From: Acidobacteriaceae bacterium
GTDB taxonomy: Bacteria > Acidobacteriota > Terriglobia > Terriglobales > Acidobacteriaceae
Assembly (NCBI GenBank): GCA_021323655.1
Contig: JAJPKO010000057.1
Location: forward strand, 1 to 64,000
DNA: 64,000 nucleotides
Direction of reading: 5' to 3'
The position numbers were made by a program, and so were the translations under genes. This document shows positions 25,264 to 33,938 of this stretch, in pieces. How positions within the stretch are numbered: position 1 is the stretch's first letter; every line of letters begins with the position of its first letter. The notes under the pieces are model-generated. The model ran no database searches, was not told where the DNA came from, and saw only the letters and a program-made list of their open reading frames with translations.

Positions 25264-26520
25264 ATGATTTTTTACAGCCTTGCTCTCGCTCTGGCGCTGG
25301 TGGTGTGCGCACCGTACTGGCTCATGCGCATGGCCAGCGGTGGAAAGTACCGAGAGGGGACCAGGGAGCGGCTGGGGTTTGTGCCAGCCAGACTGCTTTA
25401 CGAAAAAAGCAAGCCGGTCCTGTGGGTGCACGCTGTCTCGGTGGGTGAGTTGCTGGCGGCCTCGCACATGATCGCAGAATTGCAGTCAAGGCGTCCGGAA
25501 TGGCGCATCGTGGTTTCTACTACGACGAAAACCGGGCAGGCACTGGCGAGAGAACGGTTTGGGAACGAAAACGTTTTTTACTTTCCGCTGGATTTTGCTT
25601 TTGCTGTGCGGAGATATCTGCGCGCTCTCAGACCGCGCCTGCTGGTGTTGATGGAGAGCGAGTTCTGGCCGAGGCTGCTGGTGGAATGCGAACGCATGCA
25701 GATTCCAGTGGCGGTGGTCAATGCGCGCATCTCAAGCCGTTCGTGGCCACGCTACCAGCGGCTGCGGTTTTTCTGGAAACGGCTGCTGAATGGACTGGCG
25801 TTGGTGCTGGCGCAGAGCGAAACGGATGCAAAAAGACTGAAGGCGATCGGCGCTGCTCATGTTTGTTACGGCGGGAACCTGAAATTTGATATCAGGACGG
25901 TTGAGCCTGCGCCTGTAACGCAGGTGCTGAAAGAGACGATTCCACCTGGAACAAAAGTGCTTGTGTGTGGGAGCACGCTGGAGGGTGAAGAGAGAATTCT
26001 GCTGGGTGCTGCGCCGCGAGATGTTCTGATTATTTTTGCTCCCCGGCATCCGGAGAGGTTTGAAGAAGTAGCGCAGTTGTTTGACCGCAGCGGGAGACGA
26101 TGGATGCGGCGTTCACAGTGGCTGAAGCAGCCGGAGCCTCCTGGCCGGGGGGACGTGCTTCTGCTGGATTCGATTGGGGAACTGGCGTCAGTTTATTCGC
26201 TTGCTACGGTTGCGTTTATCGGCGGCAGCCTTGTTCCTGCGGGAGGGCACAATCCGCTGGAGGCAGTACAGTTTGGTGTCCCGGTAGTGATGGGGCCGCA
26301 TTACGAAAACTTTGATGCGATTGTTACAAAGCTGCTGGAGGCAAATGCGATTCGGATTGCCTCGCCAGAGAACGTGAATGCAGAGCTGGCAGAATTGCTG
26401 AACGATGCGCAGACGAGTTTTGCCCTGGGAGAGCGTGGTTTCGAGGTCTTTGCCAAAGAAGCCGGAGCTACGAGACGCGCGGTGGAAGCTCTGCTGGAAC
26501 TTGCTGGAGACAGAGCGTGA
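25264..26520 (+). CDS. waaA: 3-deoxy-D-manno-octulosonic acid (Kdo) transferase
   Basis: Inner-membrane-bound GT-B glycosyltransferase that adds Kdo to lipid IVA. An N-terminal anchor helix (MIFYSLALALALVVCAPYWL) is followed by the N-domain signature WVHAVSVGELLAA with the catalytic Glu, LMESEFWPRLL, and a C-terminal donor site VAFIGGSLVPAGGHNPLEA. The protein is about 418 residues. ATG 25264 is preferred; a GTG six codons upstream is also in frame. It overlaps lpxK (GTGA), so lipid A completion genes are coupled. Confidence 0.93.
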   Translation: MIFYSLALALALVVCAPYWLMRMASGGKYREGTRERLGFVPARLLYEKSKPVLWVHAVSVGELLAASHMIAELQSRRPEWRIVVSTTTKTGQALARERFGNENVFYFPLDFAFAVRRYLRALRPRLLVLMESEFWPRLLVECERMQIPVAVVNARISSRSWPRYQRLRFFWKRLLNGLALVLAQSETDAKRLKAIGAAHVCYGGNLKFDIRTVEPAPVTQVLKETIPPGTKVLVCGSTLEGEERILLGAAPRDVLIIFAPRHPERFEEVAQLFDRSGRRWMRRSQWLKQPEPPGRGDVLLLDSIGELASVYSLATVAFIGGSLVPAGGHNPLEAVQFGVPVVMGPHYENFDAIVTKLLEANAIRIASPENVNAELAELLNDAQTSFALGERGFEVFAKEAGATRRAVEALLELAGDRA

Positions 26521-27497
26521 TACGCCGCGTGGTGTTGCCGCTGAATCCGATCTATGCCATAGGCGTTGGCATGAAAAACGCTGCCTATGCGCGGGGGTGG
26601 GCACGATCCAGGCGGTTGCAATGGCCGGTGGTCAGTGTAGGGAACATCTCAGTAGGCGGATCAGGCAAGACGCCTTTTGTGATCGCAATGGTAAAGCTGC
26701 TTACGCAGCGCGGCGTGCAGGTGGATGTACTTTCGCGCGGATACAAGCGAAGTGCGGGCGGTACGGAGAAAGTAGATCCCACTGGCGATGTGGGCCGGTT
26801 TGGGGATGAACCGCTGCTGATTGCACAAGCGGCGGGTGTGCCGGTGTATGTGGGGGCCGACCGTTATGAGGCAGGCGTGCTGGCGGAGAACAGGGAGGAT
26901 GGGCCGAGGGTCCACCTGCTGGATGATGGTTTTCAGCATCGGCAGCTTGCGCGCCAGCTGGACATCGTGCTGGTGCACCGCGATGATTTCTCTGAAGCGC
27001 TGCTGCCCGCCGGGAACCTGCGCGAACCGCTCCCTGCATTACGACGCGCATCCGTCATTGTGCTGAGGGAGGAAGATGCCGAGCTTGAGGGAAAGCTTAG
27101 GCGGTTGCAGATGACAGCGCCGGTTTGGTACGTCCGGCGCGTTCTGGATGTGCCCTGTATCGGAAAGGGCGTAGCATTTTGCGGGATTGCGCGTCCGGTG
27201 GAGTTTATTTCGTCATTGCAAAGAGGCGGGATGGAGGTTTTAGATGAGTTCGTGTTCAGCGATCATCATCGCTATTCGGAACAGGACTTGAAGAAGCTTG
27301 CGCGGGCGGCGCGTGAAGCGGGTGCGGATTTTCTGATTACAACGGAAAAGGATTTTGTGCGGCTCTCTGATGCGCAGAAGAAGCTGCTTACGGAAGCAGT
27401 GCCTGTGAAAGTGGCGCGGCTGGAAACGCAATTGATGGATGAGGAAGCGGTGTTTCGTAAGATTCAACAGGCGATTGGCGCGGGAGATTGCATTTGA
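26517..27497 (+). CDS. lpxK: tetraacyldisaccharide 4'-kinase
   Basis: Phosphorylates the 4' position of lipid A disaccharide. P-loop NISVGGSGKTPF (about residues 40-51), the catalytic Asp-rich motif DVLSRGYKRSAGG, GDEPLLIAQAAGVPVYVGADR, and HLLDDGFQHRQLARQLDIVL are all family markers; the C-terminal LITTEKDFVRL is also present. 326 residues. The GTG start overlaps the waaA stop. With waaA and lpxD this proves an LPS-type outer membrane. Confidence 0.95.
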   Translation: MIRRVVLPLNPIYAIGVGMKNAAYARGWARSRRLQWPVVSVGNISVGGSGKTPFVIAMVKLLTQRGVQVDVLSRGYKRSAGGTEKVDPTGDVGRFGDEPLLIAQAAGVPVYVGADRYEAGVLAENREDGPRVHLLDDGFQHRQLARQLDIVLVHRDDFSEALLPAGNLREPLPALRRASVIVLREEDAELEGKLRRLQMTAPVWYVRRVLDVPCIGKGVAFCGIARPVEFISSLQRGGMEVLDEFVFSDHHRYSEQDLKKLARAAREAGADFLITTEKDFVRLSDAQKKLLTEAVPVKVARLETQLMDEEAVFRKIQQAIGAGDCI

Positions 27498-27673
27498 ACT
27501 GGTGGTGGATGGGGCGATTATCCAGTCATATACGTTGTTGAATCTGAAGACTTATGGAGCAGTCATGATGCACGGTTATTCTGCTCGTGGTGTGGTGTGC
27601 TCTTTTCTGACTGAGGCGTAATTTACTCGGTCAAAACCATTTCACGGTGATATACATTTGAGGTTCAAGCGTT

Positions 27674-28750
27674 ATGGTCAAGAAGAAACCCGCCAGCGAG
27701 AACAAAAGCGAGCCTGTCACACTGAAAGTGCTTGCGGCGTACCTCAAGCTTGATCCTGCAACGGTTTCTGTTGTTCTGAATGATGTTCCCGGACGCTCCA
27801 TTCCAGAGGCCACACGCGAGCGCATTCGGGCCGCCGCGAAGAAGTTCAATTATCAGCCGAGTTTTGTTGCGCGCTCGTTACGCAATCGCCGTACGATGAC
27901 GATCGGAATTCTGGTTCCGGTGCTGGCAGATGGGTACCACACGGAAGTGATGGGAGGGATTGGCGATCACCTTCTGGAGAAAGGGTATTTTTACTTCATC
28001 GCGCACCACAGGCACCGCAGCGATCTGATAGAGCAGTATCCTCAAATGCTGATCAGTCGAGGCGCTGAGGGCATCATTGTGATTGACACGCACCTCGACC
28101 ATAAATTCCCTGTGCCGGCAGTGGCAGTGGCGGGGCACCGCACCATTCAGGGTATTACGAATGTTGTGCTGGACCACAATACCGCTGCGGAACTTACCAT
28201 GCGCCATTTATATGATCTGGGACATCGCAGCATTGCATTTATGCGCGGGCAGCCCTATAGCTCTGATTCAGAGGTGCGCTGGCAGGGAATTGTGAAGGCA
28301 GCGCATGACCTTGGTCTGGCTATCCGGCCAGAACTTACGGTGCAACTAACGGAAGACCTTACCTCGCCTGAGCTTGGTTATCCTGTGGTGCAGCAACTGT
28401 TGGCGCACCACCGCCGCTTTACTGCAATAGTGTGCTTTAACGATATGGCGGCCATTGGGGCAATCCGCGCGCTGCACGATGCACAGTTGCGTGTTCCCGA
28501 GGACATTTCTGTGATCGGTTTTGATGACATTCCCCAGGCGGCCTTTCAAACACCGAGCCTGACGACGATCCGGCAGCCGCTGCATGAGATGGGGAAACTC
28601 TCTGCGCAGCTGCTGCTGCAACGGCTGCGATCGAGCGAATCCATGCCTGCTGAGGTGGCGGTGAAACCGCAGATTGTTGTGCGGGAGTCTACGGGGCCGG
28701 TGCGGGATGGCGTAAAGAGCCGCAGAAAGCGTCAGCTTACCAAACAATAG
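27674..28750 (+). CDS. LacI family transcriptional regulator
   Basis: 358 residues. DNA-binding domain about 15-70: VTLKVLAAYLKLDPATVSVVL helix-turn-helix, then the hinge region FNYQPSFVARSLR. The periplasmic-binding-protein-like core has TMTIGILVPVLADGYHTEV, DLGHRSIAFMRGQPYSSDSE, FDDIPQAAFQTPSLTTIRQP. Effector probably a sugar or a derived compound. Start ATG 27674 has GAGG ten bases upstream. It sits right before the TonB receptor, in whose promoter a palindrome could be its operator. Confidence 0.9.
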   Translation: MVKKKPASENKSEPVTLKVLAAYLKLDPATVSVVLNDVPGRSIPEATRERIRAAAKKFNYQPSFVARSLRNRRTMTIGILVPVLADGYHTEVMGGIGDHLLEKGYFYFIAHHRHRSDLIEQYPQMLISRGAEGIIVIDTHLDHKFPVPAVAVAGHRTIQGITNVVLDHNTAAELTMRHLYDLGHRSIAFMRGQPYSSDSEVRWQGIVKAAHDLGLAIRPELTVQLTEDLTSPELGYPVVQQLLAHHRRFTAIVCFNDMAAIGAIRALHDAQLRVPEDISVIGFDDIPQAAFQTPSLTTIRQPLHEMGKLSAQLLLQRLRSSESMPAEVAVKPQIVVRESTGPVRDGVKSRRKRQLTKQ

Positions 28751-28860
28751 AAGCCATCTCATACATGGCCTCGAAGCGAAATCCGGGCCAAAAGACCTCT
28801 TTTTTGAAGCATCGGCCTGAATGCCGATACTTCCATCGGACCTATGGATGAGATAGCTTC
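28750..28860. repeat. 111-base element with terminal inverted repeats and internal hairpin
   Basis: The left arm (28750-28768, beginning GAAGCCATCTCAT) and the right arm (28841-28860, ending ATGAGATAGCTTC) are imperfect inverted repeats. Inside, ATCGGC/GCCGAT (28811-28816 and 28821-28826) forms a small hairpin. The same ATGAGATAGCT string appears at about 39655-39665 in another gap. The left end includes the last base of the LacI stop codon. It may be a small non-autonomous repeat or a terminator-like structure. Confidence 0.5.
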
Positions 28861-28955
28861 AAGGCGCCGAGGCTGCAGAGAGCTGCGGTGAGCCCTAAGT
28901 TTATCGGTTTTCTGAGGACAAAGGTTTGTCTACGTATCCATAATGACCAATATGC

Positions 28956-28985
28956 TTGACAAGCCTATCCGTGGCTTGTTCTTAT
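28956..28985 (+). promoter_or_regulatory. promoter for the TonB receptor gene
   Basis: TTGACA (28956-28961), an 18-base spacer that itself contains AAGCC/GGCTT, and TCTTAT (28980-28985). Transcription would start near 28992. This leaves about 85 bases of leader before the ATG at 29077. Confidence 0.45.
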
Positions 28986-29001
28986 CGTAGAGGCCCCCCA
29001 G

Positions 29002-29017
29002 AACAAACGATTGTTTG
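29002..29017 (+). promoter_or_regulatory. candidate LacI-family operator
   Basis: AACAAACGATTGTTTG contains CAAAC and GTTTG arms around a 4-base centre with a CG near the middle. It would lie at about +10 to +26 of the predicted transcript, a repressing position, and the LacI gene is immediately upstream. Confidence 0.4.
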
Positions 29018-29076
29018 ATGGCGCTCTTTATTGTGCGGGGCGCGTTACACAAGGAAACAGAACCAAGAGGGATGTT

Positions 29077-32000
29077 ATGAGAACAAGAACCACGTTGTCT
29101 TTTTGGAGAGGTCAGAGCTTCATACGGTTTGCTGGGTTCCTGATTGCGGTGTTGGCCGCGTTGGGCCTCGGCGCATTTGCGCAGTTGAACTCCGGCACGA
29201 TTTTTGGAACGGTGCAGGACGCTACGGGCGCCGTGATCCCAGGTGCTACGGTGACTGCGGCGGCACCCGCTCTTGGAGTGACGCGGACTGTTACGAGCAC
29301 GGGGAATGGGACTTTCTCAATGCCGAACCTGCCGCCTGGTACTTACACCATTGAAGTGGATGCGGGCGGTTTTGAGAAGCTGAAGAAGTCGGGCATCATT
29401 CTGAACCCGGCAGACAATCTGAATGCCGGCGTGTTCGCGTTGAAGATCGGCGCGGCCACGAGCACGGTCGAGGTTACTGCGGATACCGGGCAGATGCAGG
29501 TGCAGACCAATTCAGGTGAACGCTCTGATCTGATCACTGGCAAGCAGTTGAATGATATCGCGCTGAACGGCCGCAATGTGCTGGACCTTATGCGCCTTAT
29601 TCCAGGTGTGGCCGGCGTTGGAGAATTTGGAGCATCGGGAACGGGCGGTCTGGACAGCTACAACATCAATGGCACTCGCGCTAATGCGCATGAGTTTACG
29701 CTGGATGGCGCTTCGAACGTAGATACGGGCAACAATGGCGGGACACACGTCACCATCAACACGGACGCGATTGCTGAAGTGAAGGTGCTGACGTCGAACT
29801 ATCAGGCTGAGTTTGGGAAAGCTTCGGGCGGCACGATCTCTGTGACTTCGCGCGGAGGTACAAATGAGTTTCATGGAAACGCGCACTACTTTCATCGCAA
29901 CGAAGGCATGGATGCGAATGACTGGGTCAGCAACCATAACGGAACTGCCAAGCCACTGTACCGCTACAACACTGAAGGCTACATGATTGGCGGACCCATT
30001 AAGAAGGACAAGCTGTTCTTCTTCTGGTCGAACGAGTTCTATCAGCAGCTTGTTCCTGGGGGTCTTGCGCAATACCGCACACCCACCGCGCTGGAGCGGC
30101 AGGGAGATTTTTCGCAGAGCGTGGACAGCGGTGGTGATCCGCTGATTATTTATAATCCGGCAACGCATGCTCCATATCCGGGCAACAAAATTGACCAGTC
30201 CGGACTGACCCCTGACCAGCAGAACATTTTTAATCAGGTGCAGAAGGTCATGAATCTGTATCCGTTGCCGAATGTGACAGGCAACAATTCCTATAACCGC
30301 CAAGACCCATTGTCGTACAGCAATCCGCGGTCGGAGTATATTCTGCGCATTGATTATCAGATTACGCCGTCGGAACGGTTGTTTGGCCGCTGGATCAAGA
30401 ACAACCAGAGCACGACGGCGCCCATTGGCCAGCTGGGACTGCCTTGCGATGGCGAACTGCAGATTCCGGGCGGCTGCAAAAATACGCAGCCGGGGTGGAA
30501 CCTTTCGATTGATCTGACCAGCACCATCAGTCCCACGATGGTGAACGAACTCAGCGTGGGGCCCAGCACTTATCGTGGAACCACGACGGACAACAACGGC
30601 AATCTTTCGGTAGGAAAGAACAACATAAATTTACCGCTGCTGTATCCGGTCACTTCCACCACTCCGATTCCGGACTTCAGCTTCGGCGGCAATGGTGCGA
30701 ATTATCCGTGGTCTTACTTTGGGGCAACTCCGTGGTACCAGGCGAACACTACGATCAATGTGAATGACAGCTTTTCGTGGTCGAAGAAGGCGCACACGAT
30801 GAAGTTTGGCATTTTCTATCAGCGGAACCGAAAAGACCAGATTGCGTGGGGAAATTTCAACAGCCAATTCAACTTTAATAACTGCGCCACCGGCGATTCG
30901 GGATGCTCTCCGGCAAGTGGTTCGCCTTATGCGAGTGCTCTGCTTGGCTACTTCCAATCGTTTGATCAGTCCAGTTCGCGGCCGATTGGATATTTCCGTT
31001 ACAACCAGTTTGAGTTCTATGCGCAGGACACGTGGCAGATTTCTCCGCGCCTGACGCTGGATTACGGTGTGCGTTTTGTTTGGATTCCGCCGCAGTACGA
31101 CGACAGAAACCAGATTGCGCTGTTCACGCCGGCTGCTTATGATCCGGCGAAGGCGGTTGGGATTGATGCAAATGGCAACATTATTCCGAACTCCGGCAAT
31201 CCGCTGAATGGTATGACTTATGCCGCAAATGGAACGTTGCCGAAGGGCGGATGGGATAGCCGCGGGATCATGCCTGAGCCGCGGTTGGGCTTTGCATGGG
31301 ACCCGGTTGGAGACCACAAAGGTGTGCTTCGCGGCGGTTTTGGGATGTCACACGATCGCGAGCAGGGAAACCTGGTCTTCAACACGGTCTTTGGCAATCC
31401 GAAGAACGTAACTACGCCTTCGTACTCGAACGGTAACATTGCAGACATCGCCAATCAAGCGGCGAATCCGGCTGGTGTTTTGAATGGTATCTACGGCGCT
31501 GACCGAAGAGGACAGGTGCCGACGGTGTACAGCTACAGTCTGGGCATGCAGCGTGAAATTGGCGGCGGTTTCAGCTATGACATTGCGTACGTAGGCACTA
31601 CGTCTCGACATCTTGTGACGGCGCGGGACCTGAACACAATTCCATATGGAACCACACTGACTGCCGCTGCGCAGAATCCAGCGAATTTTCCGGGTGGTGT
31701 TGTACCGGCAGTCGAACCCAATCTTCCGCCGGAGTATGCTGCCGCAGGATACAAGTTCAGCGGTCAGTATGCGTATCCGCAGAACTATCTGTCGCCGTTT
31801 AAGGGCTATGGCCAGATGGAATACTACGAGTTCAACGGGACCTCGAACTACAACTCGCTTCAGGCATCGCTCCAGCGGCGCTTCAGCAAAGGTCTGACCA
31901 TGGGCGCGACCTATACCTGGTCGAAATCCATGACAACTGCCAGCGAGGATGAGGACTTCCAGGATCCGTTTAACCCGCGCCTCTACAGCTACCGCGTTGC

Positions 32001-32595
32001 GGACTGGGACCGCACGAACGTTGCAGCACTGAACTATGTGTATGACTTGCCCAGTGTGACACGCCGTTTTGGAGGACCTCACTGGCTCTCTTATGTCACG
32101 GATGACTTCCAGCTTTCCGGGTTCAGCAACTTCATGACGGGCACGCCGACGCGTGTTCCGTTCTGGGTGCCTGCGAACCAGTTGACTGGCGGGTCGCAGT
32201 GGAGCAAGGTACCACCGGCGTATCTTGGGCTGGATGCGGGCGGGAGGCCGGTTCTTCCGACGATTGGGGTCCCTTATAAGGGCACTCCGGAAAAGCTGCG
32301 CGAGGGCGGCATGCAGACCTGGGACATGTCGTTGTTCAAGAACTTCCCGCTTGGCGAACACAAGGAGCGGTATATTCAGCTTCGCGGTGAGTTCTTCAAC
32401 GTCTTCAATCATCCGAACATTCAGGCACGTGATTATGGCGCGAGTCTGACGCTGCCGTCGTACAACGGAGATGGAACCTACACGCCGGAATCCATTCAGA
32501 AGAGCAGCACGTTCGGACAGCCAACATCTGCGTACTCACCCACTGGGCCGGGAGGACCGCGCGTCATTCAGCTTGGAGCCAAAGTGTACTTCTGA
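29077..32595 (+). CDS. TonB-dependent receptor with carboxypeptidase-regulatory-like domain (Oar-like)
   Basis: About 1172 residues. An N-terminal signal/anchor helix (IRFAGFLIAVLAALGLGAFAQ) is followed by a carboxypeptidase-regulatory-like beta domain (about 25-105: GTIFGTVQDATGAVIPGATV). The plug (about 120-250) contains NDIALNGRNVLDLMRLIPGV and KVLTSNYQAEFGKASGGTIS. The remainder is an outer-membrane beta barrel ending in IQLGAKVYF (terminal Phe). This architecture is expanded in Acidobacteriota and usually imports sugars or large organic compounds. ATG 29077 has AGAGGG upstream. It is probably controlled by the adjacent LacI protein and ends at a strong terminator. Confidence 0.93.
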   Translation: MRTRTTLSFWRGQSFIRFAGFLIAVLAALGLGAFAQLNSGTIFGTVQDATGAVIPGATVTAAAPALGVTRTVTSTGNGTFSMPNLPPGTYTIEVDAGGFEKLKKSGIILNPADNLNAGVFALKIGAATSTVEVTADTGQMQVQTNSGERSDLITGKQLNDIALNGRNVLDLMRLIPGVAGVGEFGASGTGGLDSYNINGTRANAHEFTLDGASNVDTGNNGGTHVTINTDAIAEVKVLTSNYQAEFGKASGGTISVTSRGGTNEFHGNAHYFHRNEGMDANDWVSNHNGTAKPLYRYNTEGYMIGGPIKKDKLFFFWSNEFYQQLVPGGLAQYRTPTALERQGDFSQSVDSGGDPLIIYNPATHAPYPGNKIDQSGLTPDQQNIFNQVQKVMNLYPLPNVTGNNSYNRQDPLSYSNPRSEYILRIDYQITPSERLFGRWIKNNQSTTAPIGQLGLPCDGELQIPGGCKNTQPGWNLSIDLTSTISPTMVNELSVGPSTYRGTTTDNNGNLSVGKNNINLPLLYPVTSTTPIPDFSFGGNGANYPWSYFGATPWYQANTTINVNDSFSWSKKAHTMKFGIFYQRNRKDQIAWGNFNSQFNFNNCATGDSGCSPASGSPYASALLGYFQSFDQSSSRPIGYFRYNQFEFYAQDTWQISPRLTLDYGVRFVWIPPQYDDRNQIALFTPAAYDPAKAVGIDANGNIIPNSGNPLNGMTYAANGTLPKGGWDSRGIMPEPRLGFAWDPVGDHKGVLRGGFGMSHDREQGNLVFNTVFGNPKNVTTPSYSNGNIADIANQAANPAGVLNGIYGADRRGQVPTVYSYSLGMQREIGGGFSYDIAYVGTTSRHLVTARDLNTIPYGTTLTAAAQNPANFPGGVVPAVEPNLPPEYAAAGYKFSGQYAYPQNYLSPFKGYGQMEYYEFNGTSNYNSLQASLQRRFSKGLTMGATYTWSKSMTTASEDEDFQDPFNPRLYSYRVADWDRTNVAALNYVYDLPSVTRRFGGPHWLSYVTDDFQLSGFSNFMTGTPTRVPFWVPANQLTGGSQWSKVPPAYLGLDAGGRPVLPTIGVPYKGTPEKLREGGMQTWDMSLFKNFPLGEHKERYIQLRGEFFNVFNHPNIQARDYGASLTLPSYNGDGTYTPESIQKSSTFGQPTSAYSPTGPGGPRVIQLGAKVYF

Positions 32596-32603
32596 CAAAA
32601 AAG

Positions 32604-32640
32604 AAGGCCCCATCCCTAAGTCGGAGGACGGGGCCTTTTT
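32604..32640 (+). terminator. intrinsic terminator after the TonB receptor gene
   Basis: AAGGCCCC (32604-32611) pairs with GGGGCCTT (32630-32637), and the T-run continues to 32640 and beyond. It begins nine bases after the receptor stop codon. Confidence 0.85.
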
Positions 32641-33028
32641 CTTTATACGGACGCTTTCGCTGATTTCTTTTCGCCGCCTGGGCGTGCCTGCTTTAACTCA
32701 TCGCGTAAAAGAACCACCTCAGCAATTTCACGCATACGCTTGCAACATCATAGGAACATTCATATCGCCACTATGGCGGTGCTTTGCTTGCCGCTGTTTC
32801 CGAGGAAAGGGCAAGTTCGATTTTCTATTGTGGGGGCGGTGCAGAACGGGAGCTGGGGCAATCTCGACCATCGTGCGGGCGCTGCCGCTTAGGAAATCGG
32901 ATGCAGGTTTAGCCAGGTGGCAAGCGCTCCGTGGCTGCGGGAGGGTGGTTTCGTAGAAGTGGTGACAATAACCCGCCGATACCAAGCACGGCACATTCCT
33001 CCAGATAGGGCCTGCGCCACGTATTTAT
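32641..33028. other. gap without recognisable gene
   Basis: Reading frames are open in places but none gives a protein I recognise, and none has a convincing start with a ribosome-binding site. It lies between the receptor terminator and the NarK-type relic and may contain the eroded 5' part of that gene. Nothing in it can be assigned. Confidence 0.3.
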
Positions 33029-33405
33029 GCACGTGTATCCCGGAGCAGCGGCACCGCGGTTGCCGCTCTATTTGCGCCACGACTTGCCCTGCATTATGGA
33101 TGGCACATTGTCTATGGATTTGCTACGCTTTTTATACTGCTTCCACTTGCTGTCATGGAGTTTTTTACAACAAAGCCGCCAGACATTGAACGCCAGACAC
33201 TGAAAGAGCACCTAAGCTGTTTATCTGAGCGCGATGGATGGGCCTTCAACCTGATCTACATCATCACATTTACATCGGAATTGCCTTTATTGCCTTTCTT
33301 GTGCTGGTTATGATCCGCATGATTGGCCGACAATGGATACGCTCCTGGGTGGGGGCGGGCAGTAGGGCGATTGTCGCTCCTATGCCGGAAGAGGCTCAGG
33401 TGTAG
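33029..33405 (+). pseudogene. relic of a NarK-type nitrate/nitrite MFS transporter
   Basis: Frame 1 (33029-33271) reads SGTAVAALFAPRLALHYGWH, then a hydrophobic helix and KPPDIERQTLKEHLSCLSER followed by DGWAFNLIYIITF, which corresponds to the central loop and flanking helices of NarK/NasA-type MFS proteins. The sequence then changes frame (about 33262-33405) to YIGIAFIAFLVLVMIRMIG, RQWIRSWVGAGSRA and TAG 33403-33405, which fits the last helix and C terminus. The five or so helices between are missing. This is an internal deletion with frameshift and no start codon. Family assignment is from remembered sequence patterns. Confidence 0.6.
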
Positions 33406-33565
33406 GCGAAGGAACCACATCGGGATCCTTTGCTGGCTCTTCCTGTGGCTCCGGTTCAGTGGGGGGAATGATCACGTCCGGATCATCGCCCGGATGCGGT
33501 TCCGGATCAGGAGGGGGTATGGGGCGAGGATCAGGGACGCTTGAGGGAGTGTTTGCTTGTTTCAT
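33380..33565 (-). CDS. small proline- and acid-rich protein
   Basis: 61 residues from ATG 33563-33565: MKQANTPSSV followed by a run dominated by Pro, Asp and Glu (PDPRPIPPPDPEPHPGDDP, DVIIPPTEPEPQEEP). No signal peptide. The composition is that of a flexible spacer or a small acidic protein seen in many soil bacteria, with no known function. Its last codons overlap the 3' end of the NarK relic on the other strand. It lies 7 bases after the lipoprotein gene, suggesting an operon. Ribosome-binding site weak. Confidence 0.4.
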   Translation of the reverse strand: MKQANTPSSVPDPRPIPPPDPEPHPGDDPDVIIPPTEPEPQEEPAKDPDVVPSPTPEPLPA

Positions 33566-33572
33566 GGCTGTA

Positions 33573-33938
33573 CTACTTAGATGCATTCAGGTGAAGGTTC
33601 CACGAAACCTTTGCATTCTCGTCCAGCTCGATTTTTAAAGAGCCTTCCTCTTTTTCTTTGAGAACGGGGCCGGATGCGGTATGGAGGACCCCTTTCGCGT
33701 CTGTAAATTGGATTTTTACTGGCCCTTCTCCCAGGATCTTGAAACGGTACTGGTACTGCGCCCCAGGGGCGAGGGAACCTGTTCCAAAACTGGCGCTGGG
33801 GTAGTCCACTTCAATGAGAGAAACCGGTGCGCTGCTTCTGTTTGTAATCGAAACCGTTACAAATGCTGAATGACAGCCGGGGAGCCCAGCCAGCGAGAGC
33901 AGCGCCGCCAGCGTCGCACTATTTCTAAGTTTTGTCAT
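33573..33938 (-). CDS. predicted small lipoprotein
   Basis: 121 residues with a lipoprotein signal ending in the lipobox LAGLPGC (Cys about 22). The mature part is a single beta-sandwich-like domain: VTVSITNRSSAPVSLIEVDY, SFGTGSLAPGAQYQYRFKIL, GPVKIQFTDAKGVLHT. The pattern (tissue-like NRSS, then a paired hydrophobic strand) resembles small periplasmic domains of unknown role. The proline-rich gene follows. No function can be assigned. Confidence 0.6.
   Translation of the reverse strand: MTKLRNSATLAALLSLAGLPGCHSAFVTVSITNRSSAPVSLIEVDYPSASFGTGSLAPGAQYQYRFKILGEGPVKIQFTDAKGVLHTASGPVLKEKEEGSLKIELDENAKVSWNLHLNASK

Noticed and set aside
32917-33189. A 90-residue plus-strand gene
   Set aside because: Cys/Arg-rich chance frame overlapping the NarK-type relic, which is read in another frame with recognisable transporter sequence.
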